64,000 nucleotides of DNA from Agroathelia rolfsii (GCA_018343915.1 JABRWF010000005.1:1275001-1339000), one strand, 5' to 3'; numbered from the stretch's first letter, positions 51,401 through 63,154 are shown. The notes: a model not told the origin generated them from the sequence alone. Translations and numbers: made by a program.

Positions 51401-51910
51401 ACCATTCGGTACAGATCTCGCCAGCTAGTGCATGCCAAATAAGGACCTATCTATCGTTGTAAGATACGGCGCTCACGGTCAAGACCACTGCAGCAAGCCA
51501 CTTGATTGTAGAAGAAGCCATAAGAGCAGCGTCCTTCTCGGAGGTCTCCCAACCTATATTCGTTGTGAGATGAAAGCCAAATTTGCAGGCACAAACAAGT
51601 ATGCACACCATCTGACTAGTACATCAAGCCAAGCCCCTGTAGCACCAATCCCTATGCCAGTCAGTATAACGACGAGCCAGGTTTGTGATACTCTCAGAAG
51701 CGGTATTGAGACTTTGCCATGGAAGCCAGTTAACGAGTGCAGCTGCCTCCTGCGAGTGCGCTCATTATTTAGCTCGTACCACCAGTCTATAGTATTGCCG
51801 TCCTTGTAGCCCAAGGAAGTTGGGGGTTGGTTCTCATGCAGTCGACCATCTTCAGTTAATTCAAAGGATTCTTCGTTGGGATACGACGACGTTCTGGGAT
51901 TAGAATCCAT
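48444..51910 (-). CDS. CLC-type chloride channel/antiporter with CBS domains, 24 exons
   Basis: Exons (minus): 51910-51609, 51553-51477, 51424-51321, 51269-51223, 51152-51136, 51079-51063, 51012-50905, 50854-50779, 50719-50627, 50577-50456, 50404-50366, 50316-50287, 50233-50102, 50052-50039, 49982-49905, 49854-49767, 49715-49684, 49627-49589, 49534-49395, 49343-49318, 49250-49013, 48951-48850, 48800-48628 and 48575-48444; 741 residues. CLC marks: [42 protein letters not shown] with the gating Glu, [39 protein letters not shown]. Two C-terminal CBS segments are seen ([18 protein letters not shown] and [18 protein letters not shown]). The usual GSGIP filter sequence reads HTGIP. Yeast Gef1 is an intracellular relative acting in Golgi/endosome ion balance. 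Micro-exons of 14, 17, 17, 26 and 30 nt each keep frame. Confidence 0.92.
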
Positions 51911-52427
51911 GGAGAACCTAGTATGTGCCTATGTTCATTCAACTGTTCGCGATAAGTTACGAGGTCTCAGTCACCTCTCCCAAGACAAGTCCGAGTTGCT
52001 GGTCATAGATGCAGAGCTAGGAGCGCCGTTGTAGAGATCACGCTACCAAGTGGTAATCTCGAGATATTGTGTTGAAACAATGATACTAGCGTAACTATAA
52101 TAACTTAAACTCGGCCATAATGTAGGCGAGGCGAAGGACACCTAACCTAGCTGACTAATCCAGATGCTTTGCCACCGGCAATTCATGAGGGAAAGTGAAA
52201 CCTTTTGTGCTGATTATGGGTGAATTCACTCAGTTTCTAACCCAAAATACACACTTAAGGGGGTCCTTGATAGGCCTCATCCGTTCAGCTCGGAGACGCC
52301 AGCCGAGCCTGAGCGAGACACACCGTCACTTAAGGCTCATTCGTTGCAAACCCCAACACTGACCACAATCAGATAGCACTATTACTCTTCACAACAATTC
52401 CTTTTGCTTCTGCATTGACCGAATCTT
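51911..52427. promoter_or_regulatory. Divergent promoter of the CLC and MED4 genes
   Basis: 517 bp between divergent starts. A short inverted repeat (CTCGG/CCGAG around 52289-52307) is present; no TATA box is obvious. Confidence 0.35.
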
Positions 52428-53232
52428 ATGTCTGTGCCTAACCGCCCTCCCGACTCTTCATCAGCCTCTGCAGCCATTCTGGAGCAGCTGAACGAACTGC
52501 AGGCACTGTCCCAGAAACTTTTCCTGTCTCTGGGCCCTCCTCAAGCTAAACCTCCTCCAATCCCACCCATCTCGGCATTCCTTGAATGCGATGCTAAATT
52601 ATCGGCAGTCCTTGCGCGTACTTACACGCATCAAATGAAACAAATGAAGATAGAACAATTAAAAAATGACATTGTTGGTTTGGACACGCGCTGGCGTGAC
52701 ATTTGCCTCGAGCTAGAGCAAGATCAATCTCAGTTGGAGGCCATAATCAAAGAGGGCGAAAAACGCATTGCGGCGGCAGAGCTCGCTACTACCTGTAAGA
52801 GTATGGCGCATTTTTGGTCGAGCTCATTTGCCAAACACCACGTGTAGCCTCGGTCTCCTACCCTGAACTACTACGATATGCCTCTCGTATAAGCACATTA
52901 ACATCAGCACCTTTGGGGTTTGACGATGCAATTTCTGAGAGATTTGAACCTCCTTTCCCATCGGATGCTCTCATGAGATGTGGCCACCTTGATACCCAAG
53001 GCTCTATCGGACCTCTTGGTGACACCTATCCCGTTGGACAAGGTTAGTCCAGAAAAATCTTCCCTTATCCGGAATTCGGTCACCCATAGGTATGACAGCG
53101 AACGCCGAAGCTTCTCCACAGTCCATGGAGCCCTCACGGTTGGGGCCTGCTCTTAACTCGTATAGACAAGACCATCGATTGGCACAGCCTATGCAGTTCG
53201 ACCTGGACCTGGACCTCAATCCGGATCTTTGA
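52428..53232 (+). CDS. MED4: MED4, Mediator middle-module subunit
   Basis: Exons 52428-52794, 52848-53042 and 53090-53232; 234 residues. The N-terminal half has the Med4 helical layout: ILEQLNELQALSQKLF, ECDAKLSAVLARTYTHQMKQ, IVGLDTRWRDICLEL and LEAIIKEGEKRIAAAELA. The second exon gives the signature SYPELLRYASRISTLTSAP, which is the most conserved Med4 segment (ELL.YA..IS..TSAP). The C-terminal tail ends DLDLDLNPDL, an acidic DLD repeat. Mediator links gene-specific activators to RNA polymerase II; Med4 with Med9 forms the hook/knob of the middle module. Confidence 0.88.
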
Positions 53233-54045
53233 GTGCTTGGGCCAATTAGTTTTATCTTTCATATCCGGATGACTTTGTAACATAATGGTGATGAGTTGAT
53301 TGTTTACGACTTACCTGACACTTCTCTGATATCTGTAGCGTATGATTAACGTGTCATGGAAACAAGATCACGGCGGCCCGACGGCCCCCAGCTTCGCGCG
53401 CATATTCACACGGACGCCAAGAATCCAGATGGATTGAGGAGCTTTGCTATGTATTATATTTAGTCGCCTCGTCTGCCAGATGTATGCTCCTGAGGGTTCT
53501 CCGGTCACGGGCTATTCTTTATAGCCTATATGCTCCCACCTGCGTCTATTTCTACTGAAATGTGAAGTGATTAAAGAGCAAGCCAGTCTTACCTTGCTAG
53601 CTCAGTTAGTCCACGATATCATAGCCGCTCTCATTAGAATTACTTGTCGCATGAAGCAAGGAAATGAGCAATGAACTGCTGTTTTTCTATCTTTTTCTTT
53701 TACAGACTAAACTGACTCCAGAAAAACATTACGCAATTAATATCCCATTGTCTGTGATTAGGTCAGGTGTACGTACTCCCACCGGTTCAGGACTAAGGCG
53801 TGTGATAGAGCTATTTTTTGTCGAGAGCAGGTACTCCTACAATCTTCATTTCAGAATTAGAAGCCAAAATAGTCAACACTGCTCATAGGTTTTCTCTGAT
53901 GCGAACTGTCAGGAGCCCATGTGCAACGCAGTCACGTACTATGACTTCCAGCTATCGGACTTGACACTCACGATATTATCTCATCTCGAGTGCATATAAG
54001 ATGCACAAGCATAATTCGCTGGAAACCATTTCCTAGAATCCCACC
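53233..54045. other. Intergenic region before the GH5 gene
   Basis: About 800 bp without a supportable gene. A stretch at 53604-53617 (TAGCTCAGTTAGTC) resembles a tRNA A-box, but no B-box or acceptor stem accompanies it. The sequence TGCATATAAG near 53990-53999 may be a TATA box for the GH5 gene. Confidence 0.4.
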
Positions 54046-55882
54046 ATGAAGCTCTTTACTACTCTGCGTTCGCTGTCTCTTTTAACCTGCTTCTCGGCAC
54101 CTATTGCTCGAGCTGCGAACTCCTTTACTGGATCCAACCTATGTTCGTACCTCGAGTTTGACGTAGGATCTGAAATACTAATGTCTGTCCAAAGATTATG
54201 CAGCTGGATTGAGTCAAGCAGAACAGGAGATCCTTTTCAGGTGAGTCATTTTTGGAGCACCACCGTGGAAATTGTTTTACCTAGTACCTTAAGTGGCATG
54301 CAGAGCGCAGGCATGAAAGTCCTCCGAGTTTGGCTTGATGGAGAATCTACTTCAACCACGAAAGGCACTACAATTACATCCTACAGCGATCTTGAGGTCA
54401 CAGCTCCCGGAACCTTTGAAGATCAAGTCTTGGACTTGCTGGATGGTGTTATGGTCACAGCACATTCTTATGGTATCAAGGTTCGCTAGGGTTACACTCG
54501 TATATCGGCTATCAAGTTCACTTCAAATGTATTTAGCTCTTGATCAGTATGCACAGTTGGAACGCTCTCACTAGGCCCGACATCTATGGGCAGTGGTATG
54601 GGTATGTAAGATTCCAAACCTCACGAAGGACATGATGACTAAAGTTCGCGGCCAACCCAACAGCACTGGAGACTTTTATCAAGAATCCCAAGCAACATCC
54701 GAGTTTGATAATCGGTGGGTGCTTCGAGACAGGCTGGATTTTAGATCTAAATTTTGACATATTCTACAGCTTAGTTCATATCCTAAACCATGCTCATACG
54801 ACACTTGGTACTACTTGGAAGACGATGCCGGACTACATATTCGGTTTCGAGGCAGAAAATGAGGCTATGATTGGTAATGTGAGACCATTTCATCTTGCCA
54901 AGTCATGTCGAGTTCTTATTGATTTTTCAATAGGGAGAGACATACATTAACGATAACTTGGGCTGGTAAATTTTGACGCACAGAAAGAGGAATACTCAGC
55001 TGAACTTAAAATTCGAGGCAATGTGATCGTGCTACAACTATCAAGAATGAATTAGGGGACAACAGTGGAGTACGTGGGAAAGATTTTACCCTGTTCCAGA
55101 CTTCGCTTATACCTTTATAAGATCTTGGTTCTCACTGGTGGTGAATCGTGGATGGAAGAGTCCGTAAAGTCCGCCTGGCTTTCCTGTGATGCACTTGATG
55201 TCATCTCCATCCATGCATACGGGACCGGGGACTTCGAGACTTCGGCGATCCAAAGCTATGTCAGCGAAGCTCAAGCCGCAGGAAAAATGCTTATATTCGA
55301 AGAATGGTAATGGTTCCAGAGCTAGGATTTTGGCTATATGCGAAAGTTTGACCATTGTCTTTAGGGGCGCTTGCTACTATGACACATCCAATAATGACTG
55401 CCCTACGGGTGATGTTTTGTCAACGTCTACGCGTAACAGCAACATTGCTACCTGGGCTAGTCAAATCACGTGAGCGATCACCTCTTGAATTTTCTGTGTT
55501 TTCAAAAAATATTAACTCGATCCTAGGGCTGCTGGAATGTATGTATTCCCGATTCTATAAAATGACGACTCAAAGCTGAAGTTCACTTAAGGCCATGGTT
55601 GTATTGGGAAGTTTTGCCGAACGCTGATCCTCATGTGAGTGCTTTCATGGAAATAGAAATATAACCCAACTGTATGTTTTCTGGTGCTTATTAGATTAAC
55701 TTTTTTTTCATCCAGTATAGCTATGATTACGAAGTAAGTTTTGCTAGAGTCCCCAGATCATACATGATGCTGACTCACTATAGATCGGTATTGGTGATGC
55801 TAGCTGGGACACCCTCAAGGAGGCTGCTCTCGAAGCAGCTCAGGCCGAGGCTGCCTTTGACTTCTCGCCGTATCTGCTTTGA
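54046..55882 (+). CDS. Secreted GH5-family glycoside hydrolase, 14 exons
   Basis: Exons 54046-54142, 54195-54240, 54294-54480, 54537-54601, 54664-54714, 54770-54878, 54934-54965, 55018-55069, 55122-55306, 55365-55469, 55527-55538, 55592-55634, 55716-55733 and 55784-55882; 366 residues. A signal peptide covers about residues 1-25 (ending ARAANSF). The (beta/alpha)8 marks are MKVLRVWLDG, GIKLLISMHSWNALTRP, YIFGFEAENEAM with the acid/base Glu, LVLTGGESWM, DVISIHAYGTGDFETSA, LIFEEWGACYYD with the nucleophile Glu, and MPWLYWEVLPNADPHYSYDY. Relatives are annotated as GH5 glucanases or mannanases; the exact specificity cannot be fixed from motifs. No binding module. Exon 11 is 12 nt and exon 13 is 18 nt. 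Confidence 0.88.
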
Positions 55883-56499
55883 TGCTAGTAACCAGATCAA
55901 CGTGACGATTATATCAATGTCACTAGTGCAGGAAATGATCCGAGAGCATCCAATGATTCAAGGGTATATATAACTCGATTCATGTCTCATAGTCATCTAT
56001 TCGTACAAAAACTACTATACTGGACTTACTGAGCATAATTGGATTGATAATCGGTGTGCAATTCAGTCAACGTTTGAAGTTGTTCAAAGTCACTGGCACA
56101 GTAGCTAAATTCAAGAGCCGGCTATGGGACAAACAGCCAACAACACTGACTTGTTATATCACGGTAGTAAAATCAGCGCTCATTGGCAGCGCTCAGCAGA
56201 GTCAGCACTGAGTGCGAGTCGGATACCAACATCCATCATCAATTGCCTCTATCAACCCAGAAATTGCTAGCACTTGCATGCTTAGAGAATTACCTCACAC
56301 TCAAGCTGCTCTTGAATGGATTCTTCAAGCGGCCATAATCTTCACAGTCTTGTATGCTAGCAACAGCTGTTTCCCTACGCAAATGATAAACTCTGTAGAA
56401 TACTCACAGGGCGGCGGCATATATCTCCATAATTGAAGTAGGAGGTAGGACTTATTGTCATGCACTCGAAATGTATCACTGAAGCGTTTGTTAGTAAAC
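55883..56499. other. Region before the DHHC gene, 5' exons unresolved
   Basis: Probably holds the promoter and perhaps the first exon(s) of the DHHC gene. An open frame at 56278-56436 with a hydrophobic stretch (WILQAAIIFTVLYAS) could be its N terminus, but I found no splice chain that keeps frame. Confidence 0.3.
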
Positions 56500-57686
56500 T
56501 GGATTATCAGGGGAAATCAAGCGCTGTTCAAAGGGTGTACGTTTCTACTGCAGTTTGTTAGTGTCGTTAGTACAATTCAGGCTAAGTTTGTATTTAGGTT
56601 TCTATATCTTGTTCTGTGCTATTACCCAAGGGTATATGGCATATTTATACAACCGACTCTCACTGGAAAACCATGGCGTAGATGTTAATAACAATCTCCG
56701 GCCAAATGTCCCATATGAATGCACCAATGCGTCCGGCGACCTTGCACAATGTTTCAAGGATAATTGTAATGGGAAAACAAGATATCCTCGGTCGCATCAC
56801 TGTACCATCTGTGGTGTCTGTAGAAGAGACTTTGACCATCATTGTCCCTGGTATGCCGTCGAATTGTCTAGCGACTTCATATGGTCAAACTGTCACCCAG
56901 GCTAAGAAATTGTGTAACGCTGCCACAGCTTCGGGATTTCATAATCCTCCTTCTCATGGTGCCGGTGTCCTTCCTATTCGGCGTTCTTCCAGTTGCTACG
57001 ACTACAAAAGTTAATTTCACGATAGCTCTCGAAGCATCCTTGCATGATCCATGGTCGCGTAGGATATGGTGGGATTGGCCTGGATCCTGGGTTCTATGCG
57101 CTGGACCACTTGGGAGATGGCCCGTAGGAATGTTATTGGGGTTCAAAGTCATCCAACAGCGTTCCAACAATCCGTCGACATCCCCAGCACGGCTCATATC
57201 CGAACCCCATATTCGGGTAGCAATTATTATAATTGGTATAGGATTGTTGTCTTTGTTTTGTTTGGTATGTGGGCCCAGAGATGTAAATTACCAGCATTCA
57301 TTGGCATCCTAGGTCCTGGCGCTTTCGACAACACGTGACATAATTCTAGGACAAAGTACTCTGGAACGCCTGAGACCTTTGAATTCGACGTCTCACTCCG
57401 GTCGTAGCCGGTTCATATGCATACCGTATGCACATAACATAGGGAAAGCAGGGCACGATTCTGAAGTATACGAATTTCAATTATCACAAAATGAGAGATT
57501 ATACGATCTCGGATGGATGAAGAATATCCAACGAGTATGGTCTCAAGATCTTAGACGACAATCTGCGTGCGTTTCAATATTACAAGAGAGGTTAAATGTT
57601 GTTATCTGATTTAAAAAAATCTTAGGAAATACTCCTGGCCAGAGATCAACCCGACCTTGATTCAACGTCTTCGAAGAGCAAGATAA
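56500..57686 (+). CDS. DHHC-type protein S-palmitoyltransferase (5' end uncertain)
   Basis: Supported exons: one ending at 56850 (open from about 56500), 56901-57264, 57313-57566 and 57626-57686. After a hydrophobic segment (LYLGFYILFCAITQGYMAYL) comes the zinc-binding core CNGKTRYPRSHHCTICGVC followed by RRDFDHHCPW, with the catalytic Cys in DHHC. Splicing inside the Trp codon continues to LRNCVTLPQL, a long helix (FIILLLMVPVSFLFGVLPV) and a further helix (VAIIIIGIGLLSLFCL). The C-terminal cytosolic tail ends KYSWPEINPTLIQRLRRAR. The enzyme would attach palmitate to cysteines of membrane proteins, in Golgi, vacuole or plasma membrane. The protein start was not resolved: no ATG lies in the open frame before the first helix and no upstream exon joins cleanly. 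Confidence 0.75.
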
Positions 57687-57752
57687 TACATTTGCAGAAA
57701 AAATTTAAACCCCAACTATAGCATAAGTCCCATCTATATGTATACTGCTTCC

Positions 57753-58611
57753 TTAAGATGGAGCGGTTCCTGCAGAAGTGAGCACGTAAGTCGTTAATCA
57801 ATTATGTAGCATTTAAGATAATTGCTCAGGTATCTTACCTTGGTTGCCACAGCCAACGTCAGGCCAAAAGCCAGCAGTTTCACCACTGAGGCATGAACCG
57901 TCCCAGAGACTGGAACCGTCGGTGCCTGACCACTCAGAGCAATCGACTTCAGTGTAATATCCTATTAATGCGTAATGCCCTGAATGCTGCACTTTAGTCA
58001 TGCCCGTAAACAAGAAACTTGACCAAACTACCACTTGGGAAGAATTCCGCTGCTCCTCCAGTGTCTTCACATATATCAAAGCTATGATGGTGTCATTCGA
58101 CGTGCTGTTTGGATTGCATGACCAAACAACTTACTGGACTGGCATGTCGTACTCATTAGTCGGATCTGATGTTGTCTGTCCACACCAGACTTCATTTCCG
58201 GAGACGGGGCACATGTCCGTGACCTTTACTATTATAGTGCTACCGAAAGGACCTGTGTAACTTGGAGAGTATGGGTCTTCGGTGCCTGTGATAGCGAAGC
58301 ATCTTCCGCAGGCATCACCCTCTCCTAGACCAGGCTCAGATCCAAAGGAAAGCTGGTTGATGGCAGCCGTGTAGCCTGTAGCAGATTTTCCACATGCTGA
58401 AGAGGCGAAAGACTCATGAGCTGCATATCTTCAAAATATCTTTTGGCAACGGATACTCACCAGGAGAACTGCAACCACTGTATTGAGTAAATGAAGCATT
58501 CCCGGATGCGACTTGTATGTATCCATCAGTGGCGCGTTTACCATGTCTTGAATTCGTAACAGCGCTTGCAAGCCCTGCTGCAGCAAACACATATGCAAGA
58601 GCCGTCTTCAT
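57753..58611 (-). CDS. Secreted GH45-like endoglucanase (EG V type)
   Basis: Exons (minus): 58611-58461, 58396-58135, 58081-58035, 57979-57839 and 57769-57753; 205 residues, the usual size of this small family. Signal peptide MKTALAYVFAAAGLASAV. Mature protein: YSGCSSPACGKSATGYTAA, CGRCFAITG, VKVTDMCPVSGNEVWCGQT, HFDICEDTGGAAEFFP, EVDCSEWSGTDGSSLWDGSC and the end VGCGNQGTAPS. The Cys pattern and the DMCP and HFD motifs match basidiomycete GH45-like endoglucanases related to expansins, which act on cellulose or beta-glucan during wood decay. Minus strand, convergent with the DHHC gene 66 bp away. Confidence 0.9.
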
Positions 58612-59194
58612 ACTGACTATGGGGTAAGGATTTCGAATGAGGGGGTTGTGAATCATTACAAACATAATTACCACCCCAGCTTTATACGAGCGGCATTAAG
58701 GCTTAATTTGGAGTGGAAAGAAACTATTTCCAAATCATTGGTCAGCCGCAACGCTTGAAGGAGACGAAGTGCGCCCGAATTTTAACCGATATGATAAACA
58801 TAGAAAATGCATTGCTGGTGATAGCTTGACGGTCTTATGTACCACCCACTATACCCTCCGGATCTGCTGGCTTATGCATTGCGGTCGTTGTGATGTCGTT
58901 TGATGGGTCTGGAACGGAGAATTACCGCAGAATTCGCCATCATTCACAAACCGACGCTACGGGCATTATGCGTTTAGCTTGGTGTGCGTAGCCACGGACA
59001 AAGCATTTTAAACATTTAGACATGATATAATAATACATTGAGCGATATCATGTAGTCAAACAAGTAGAATAACAATACAACGCGCACTTGAGGGACGAAA
59101 GTCGCAGTCAGGGTGGAACACTGATGAATAAAAATAGTAGTCGATGTGTAGAACAACAGTTGATGTCGGATACACTAATCCGAGAGTCAAGAAT
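58612..59194 (-). other. Promoter of the endoglucanase gene and 3' flank of RLI1
   Basis: About 580 bp, both neighbours on minus. TTTATACG at about 58681-58688 read in reverse gives CGTATAAA, a plausible TATA box 70 bp upstream of the endoglucanase start. No other feature. Confidence 0.4.
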
Positions 59195-61629
59195 CTAATC
59201 CTCCAGGAAGAAGTAGTTTCCGCTATCTGTGATGTTTAACGGTATATATTCAGTAAAATATACAACTATATAAGAAGACGGAACGCATGAGCTTGCCTTT
59301 CTGTTCGCGGTCCTTGATACTATTTTTCTTATTAACACGTGGTCGATAGTTTGTGGGATCGCGGCGGAAGGTGATTTCCAGTGAAGCCAAGAATGCGTTC
59401 ATACCAGACAGCAGCGATTGGGGCCTAAACAGCTAATTAACAAATCTGAGAGTTTGGGTGAGAATCATTGAGACGTACGGTGTGGCCGTAGCGGCAATGG
59501 CTGGTTGACCCTTGAATACGATGACTCGGTCGGCTAGATATGTAGCCATGATGAAATCGTGCTCAATGACGAACGCCGTCTTCTTGGCATGCAAGATGAA
59601 TCTAAGAAAAAACAAGTCAGTTCCTAATGGGCGTACACAGACAGGATCAACAGGGACACTCTTACCTCTTGATGACTTTGCTTGCAATGATACGCTGTTC
59701 GGAATCGAGGAAACTAATTTTCACCATAAGTATAACGTTAGTAACGAACGAAAGATCCAAAACGTACCTGCTTGGCTCATCGAGAAGATATACCGAAACA
59801 TTTGGCTTGCCTTTAAGAGTGTCTCAATAAAGGACATGGAAAACCACTGGTATACGCACCTAATGCAAGTACGATGGCCACACGCTGAAGTTCACCACCA
59901 GAGAGTGTTTTGACTTCCTGATCTATGATGTTATCGAGGTTCATCGGCTTAAGAACATCCGTTTGGAATTGTGGGTGCATGAAGGCTTGTTTAATTTGTT
60001 TAATAAGTAGCATTCGAACGGTTCCCGGAAATTTAGGAGAAATAGTTTGCGGCTTCAAAGACACGGAAAATGTTTGCTTGTCCGTCTCCACATCCGGGGT
60101 GTCGCCAGCAAGCAGTCGCACGAAGGTCGTCTTTCCAGTCCCATTTTCTCCAAGCATGACGATAATTTCAGAGTCGGTAAAGGAACCTGCTTCGACAGTC
60201 AACTTGAACCCTCCGAGTGTCTTGGTCATGGCGGGGTAAGTGTATTGGCGGGTTTTGTCGATGAGAATTTCTTCGGCGGTTTCAACCATCTTAAAGGAAA
60301 GAGACTCTTGCCGGAAGCGAAGGTTCTCAGTTGGAATAAACCCATCCAAGAATATGTTGATGCCTAAAACCGTCTTAAGAGTGTGGTAGACATAATGTGC
60401 GTCATAACGAACCTTCTCTAACGGAATATGGCATCGTAACTACGCCATACATGGATGGTTTCCCGTACAAACAGCAGATGTAGTCAGAAAGATAGTCGAG
60501 AACAGATAGATCGTGCTCGACGGCAATGACATAGCAATCCGGGGTCAACAACGAGCGAATAACTTCTGCTGCGACAAGACGCTGCCGAATGTCGAGATAA
60601 CTCGAGGGCTCATCGAACATGTATCTATATTAATGAGGTGTCTATTAAGGTGAACAGCTAGACAAGAATTGTGTTCGACGTACACATCCGCCTTTTGAAT
60701 ACATGACATAGCAATAGCAAAGCGCTGCAGTTCACCACCAGAAAGCTGGGACACTTGACGATCCAGAACCTTCTTGAGCTCCAATTTTTCGCAGATTTCT
60801 TCTTTGTTATCGAGCTCGAGCTTGGAGTCAAGCATCTGGCTAACCGTCATTTCTCCTTTGATGGCGCGGGGGATGTGATCAACATATTGAGGCTTAATCA
60901 GAGCCTTCAAGTTATCCTCAAGAACCTTGGTAAAGTAGTTTTGCAGCTCAGATCCACGGAAATATTTGAGAATTTCTTGCCAATCAGGAGGATCCTGCAT
61001 CGGATTGATATTTTTAGCAACGAAAAAGGGAAGTAAGAGAGAGACATACGTCGTAACGACCCAGGTTTGGTTTCAACTTGCCTGCCAGAATTTTGAGCGC
61101 GGTGCTTTTCCCGATACCGTTTGTGCCAACCAGACCCAAAACTTGGCCTGGACGTGGACTGGGAAGTCTGTGCAATTTGAAAGCATTGGCGGTGTATCGA
61201 TGTGTGACCTCAGATTCAAGGTTTGTTGGTAGATTGATGATTGCAATGGCTTCAAATGGGCATCTAAGAAGGGTGAAGGTGGATTAGAGTTCCATCCGTT
61301 AATGAATCTTGATGAAAGTTGCGCGCACTTCTTCACGCAAATACCGCAACCGATACACAAAAATTCCGAGATGAAAGATATCTTGTCAGTCGGCTTGACC
61401 TCGATACAGAGTTTCCCTTAGATTTCTTCAAATTAGGGACATAAAAAGAAACCGATGCTCGTAACTAACCCATCTTCACAACAGGACATGACTAACACAT
61501 ACACGATGAATTAGACACACAAAACGATGGGAATAAATGGAAACATACTTTTTTACATTCCTGAGCACATCTCTTTGGTTTGCACCTGTTTGCATCTACG
61601 ATGGCGATACGTGTTATTTTGTCGGCCAT
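59195..61629 (-). CDS. RLI1: RLI1/ABCE1, ribosome-recycling Fe-S ABC protein
   Basis: Essential ATPase that splits ribosomes after termination. Exons (minus): 61629-61549, 61491-61470, 61416-61329, 61263-61050, 60994-60684, 60624-60413, 60363-59860, 59810-59768, 59713-59666, 59601-59479, 59424-59297 and 59226-59195; 601 residues. Fe-S domain: [20 protein letters not shown] and [19 protein letters not shown]1 has [25 protein letters not shown] and [14 protein letters not shown]2 has [24 protein letters not shown] and [16 protein letters not shown]. The C terminus is [11 protein letters not shown]. The last intron (59227-59296) begins with GC (AAAG|GCAAGC); only this join yields the conserved end. 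An in-frame ATG at 61686 would add 19 residues, but the family start [11 protein letters not shown] favours 61629. Confidence 0.96.
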
Positions 61630-62145
61630 TTCGGTACCGTCGATGACAATGTGTAAGGGTTTGGAGGTGTTCGCAGTACCGTCCATTGGCTATAAGAAAT
61701 CTAATCCGATCGTTGAATCTCAGATTGACTCTCCGCCGCAAGTCATTCCATTCCATGCCAATGCAATCCAAGCTGACTCGTGTCGGCGCTGTGCAAGTTC
61801 CCTTCAATTACTCTCATTGATGACCACGTATCTGTGCATGTGTAAACAACGTATGTAGTACAGGAGTCCAAGATATATAATTTTGAAGGACTCATGTTCG
61901 GCACGTATTGTAAAAGATACAGAAATCATGTCAGTGGATATTCTAAACAACAATCCTTCCAATCAAGGCAAGTCACTAGATATTCGATTTAAACCAGTAA
62001 TACAAGGCTCCTGCGCCAATGATACACATGCTTGTATAATGTCTGCCATTAAAGAGCGAATTTCTAGGGCGGTCTCCGGATACTCTGCAGTGGCGTCGTG
62101 TTAAGATGGACCTTTCACACGTAGAGTTCCATATACCTTGATAGC
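61630..62145 (-). other. Intergenic region between RLI1 and MsrB
   Basis: About 515 bp holding the RLI1 promoter and MsrB 3' flank. A 73-codon open frame on + (61883-62104) has no domain and is not annotated. Confidence 0.35.
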
Positions 62146-62773
62146 TTACTTTGACCGATCTTCACCCTCGAAGTTCAATGAAATCGAGTTTACGCAGTGT
62201 CTCTCATCGGCTGTTATCCTGGGTCAGACCCAGTAGCATAAACGATGAGAAGCGCTATGACTTACTAGGAACGCCTAAGCCCTCTCCCTTAAAGACATGC
62301 CCGAGATGTCCTCCACATGCATTGCAAACAATTTCTGTGCGAACCATCCCTAGGCTAGAATCATCCCTACGACCGACTGCTCCAGGGATCGAATCGAAAT
62401 AGGCTGGCCATCCACAACCGGAGTTGAATTTGGTGTCACTCTTGTACAATGGTGTGTTGCATCCTGCACAAGTATAGACTCCTGGGGCAGAATGCTTATC
62501 AAACTTTCCAGTAAACGGCCTCTCTGTACCCTGCTGACGAAGAACACGAAACTAAATTGCATCAGGATCGACATTTATATAAGTAACGGATCCTGCAGAA
62601 TGATTGCTATTACTACATCGACTAACCTGTTCTGGAGAAAGAATGGCACGCCATTCACTATCGGACTTTGCCTTCGGCAATACGCTAGAGCTAGACATGA
62701 ATCTGATAATAGCTTGTGGGAACTGGTGATGATGCTTGAGCACTCTAAGATTGGTCAGACGCAGAGGTAACAT
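62146..62773 (-). CDS. msrB: Peptide methionine-R-sulfoxide reductase MsrB
   Basis: Reduces methionine-R-sulfoxide in proteins. Exons (minus): 62773-62627, 62551-62266 and 62210-62146; 165 residues. The two zinc-binding CxxC pairs are seen (TCAGCNTPL and VCNACGGHLGHVF), with the core FNSGCGWPAYFD, RTEIVCNACGG and, in the short last exon, DERHCVNSISLNFEG holding the catalytic Cys. The first ~25 residues (MLPLRLTNLRVLKHHHQFPQ) are basic and amphipathic, suggesting mitochondrial targeting from the first ATG, while the internal Met of FMSSSSVLPK could start a cytosolic form. Divergent from MSH4. Confidence 0.93.
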
Positions 62774-63154
62774 TACACTAAGATTTGGTATGCAGCCATG
62801 TCATCATCAATGCTCGTGATCGGAAGCGCACGTGATGTGCAACAGTTCGTAATCGCCTTCAGGCTTCACGTCGCTCACACACCTGTAACCAACATCCATC
62901 GTTCGTTCTCACTATTGGTGTGCCACTGTTCACGATCAAAAAATAAAAGCTGATTCACCAATAGAATGGTAAAACCGAATGTTTCGCAGAAAAGCCAGTG
63001 ATCTGTTAAATAAGACATCGTAAAATTCAATTCAACTTTTTATAATCCAAGCACGCACATTAGTTTGATCAAAGAGAGTTATCGGCAAGTTCGGTGTGTT
63101 CTACTTCCAAAGTATGGATAAACTTTAATAGAGATCCTTTTAGTTACTCGAAAA
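62774..63154. promoter_or_regulatory. Divergent promoter of MsrB and MSH4
   Basis: 381 bp between divergent starts. A motif ACGTGATG near 62829-62836 and CACACACCTG near 62877 are present; none can be assigned. Confidence 0.3.

Noticed and set aside
53594..53640. tRNA-like A-box (TAGCTCAGTTAGTC)
   Set aside because: No B-box, no acceptor stem pairing and no T-loop within 60 bp downstream.
61883..62104. 73-codon plus-strand open frame between RLI1 and MsrB
   Set aside because: Short, no domain, no splice-supported extension, located in the RLI1 promoter region.
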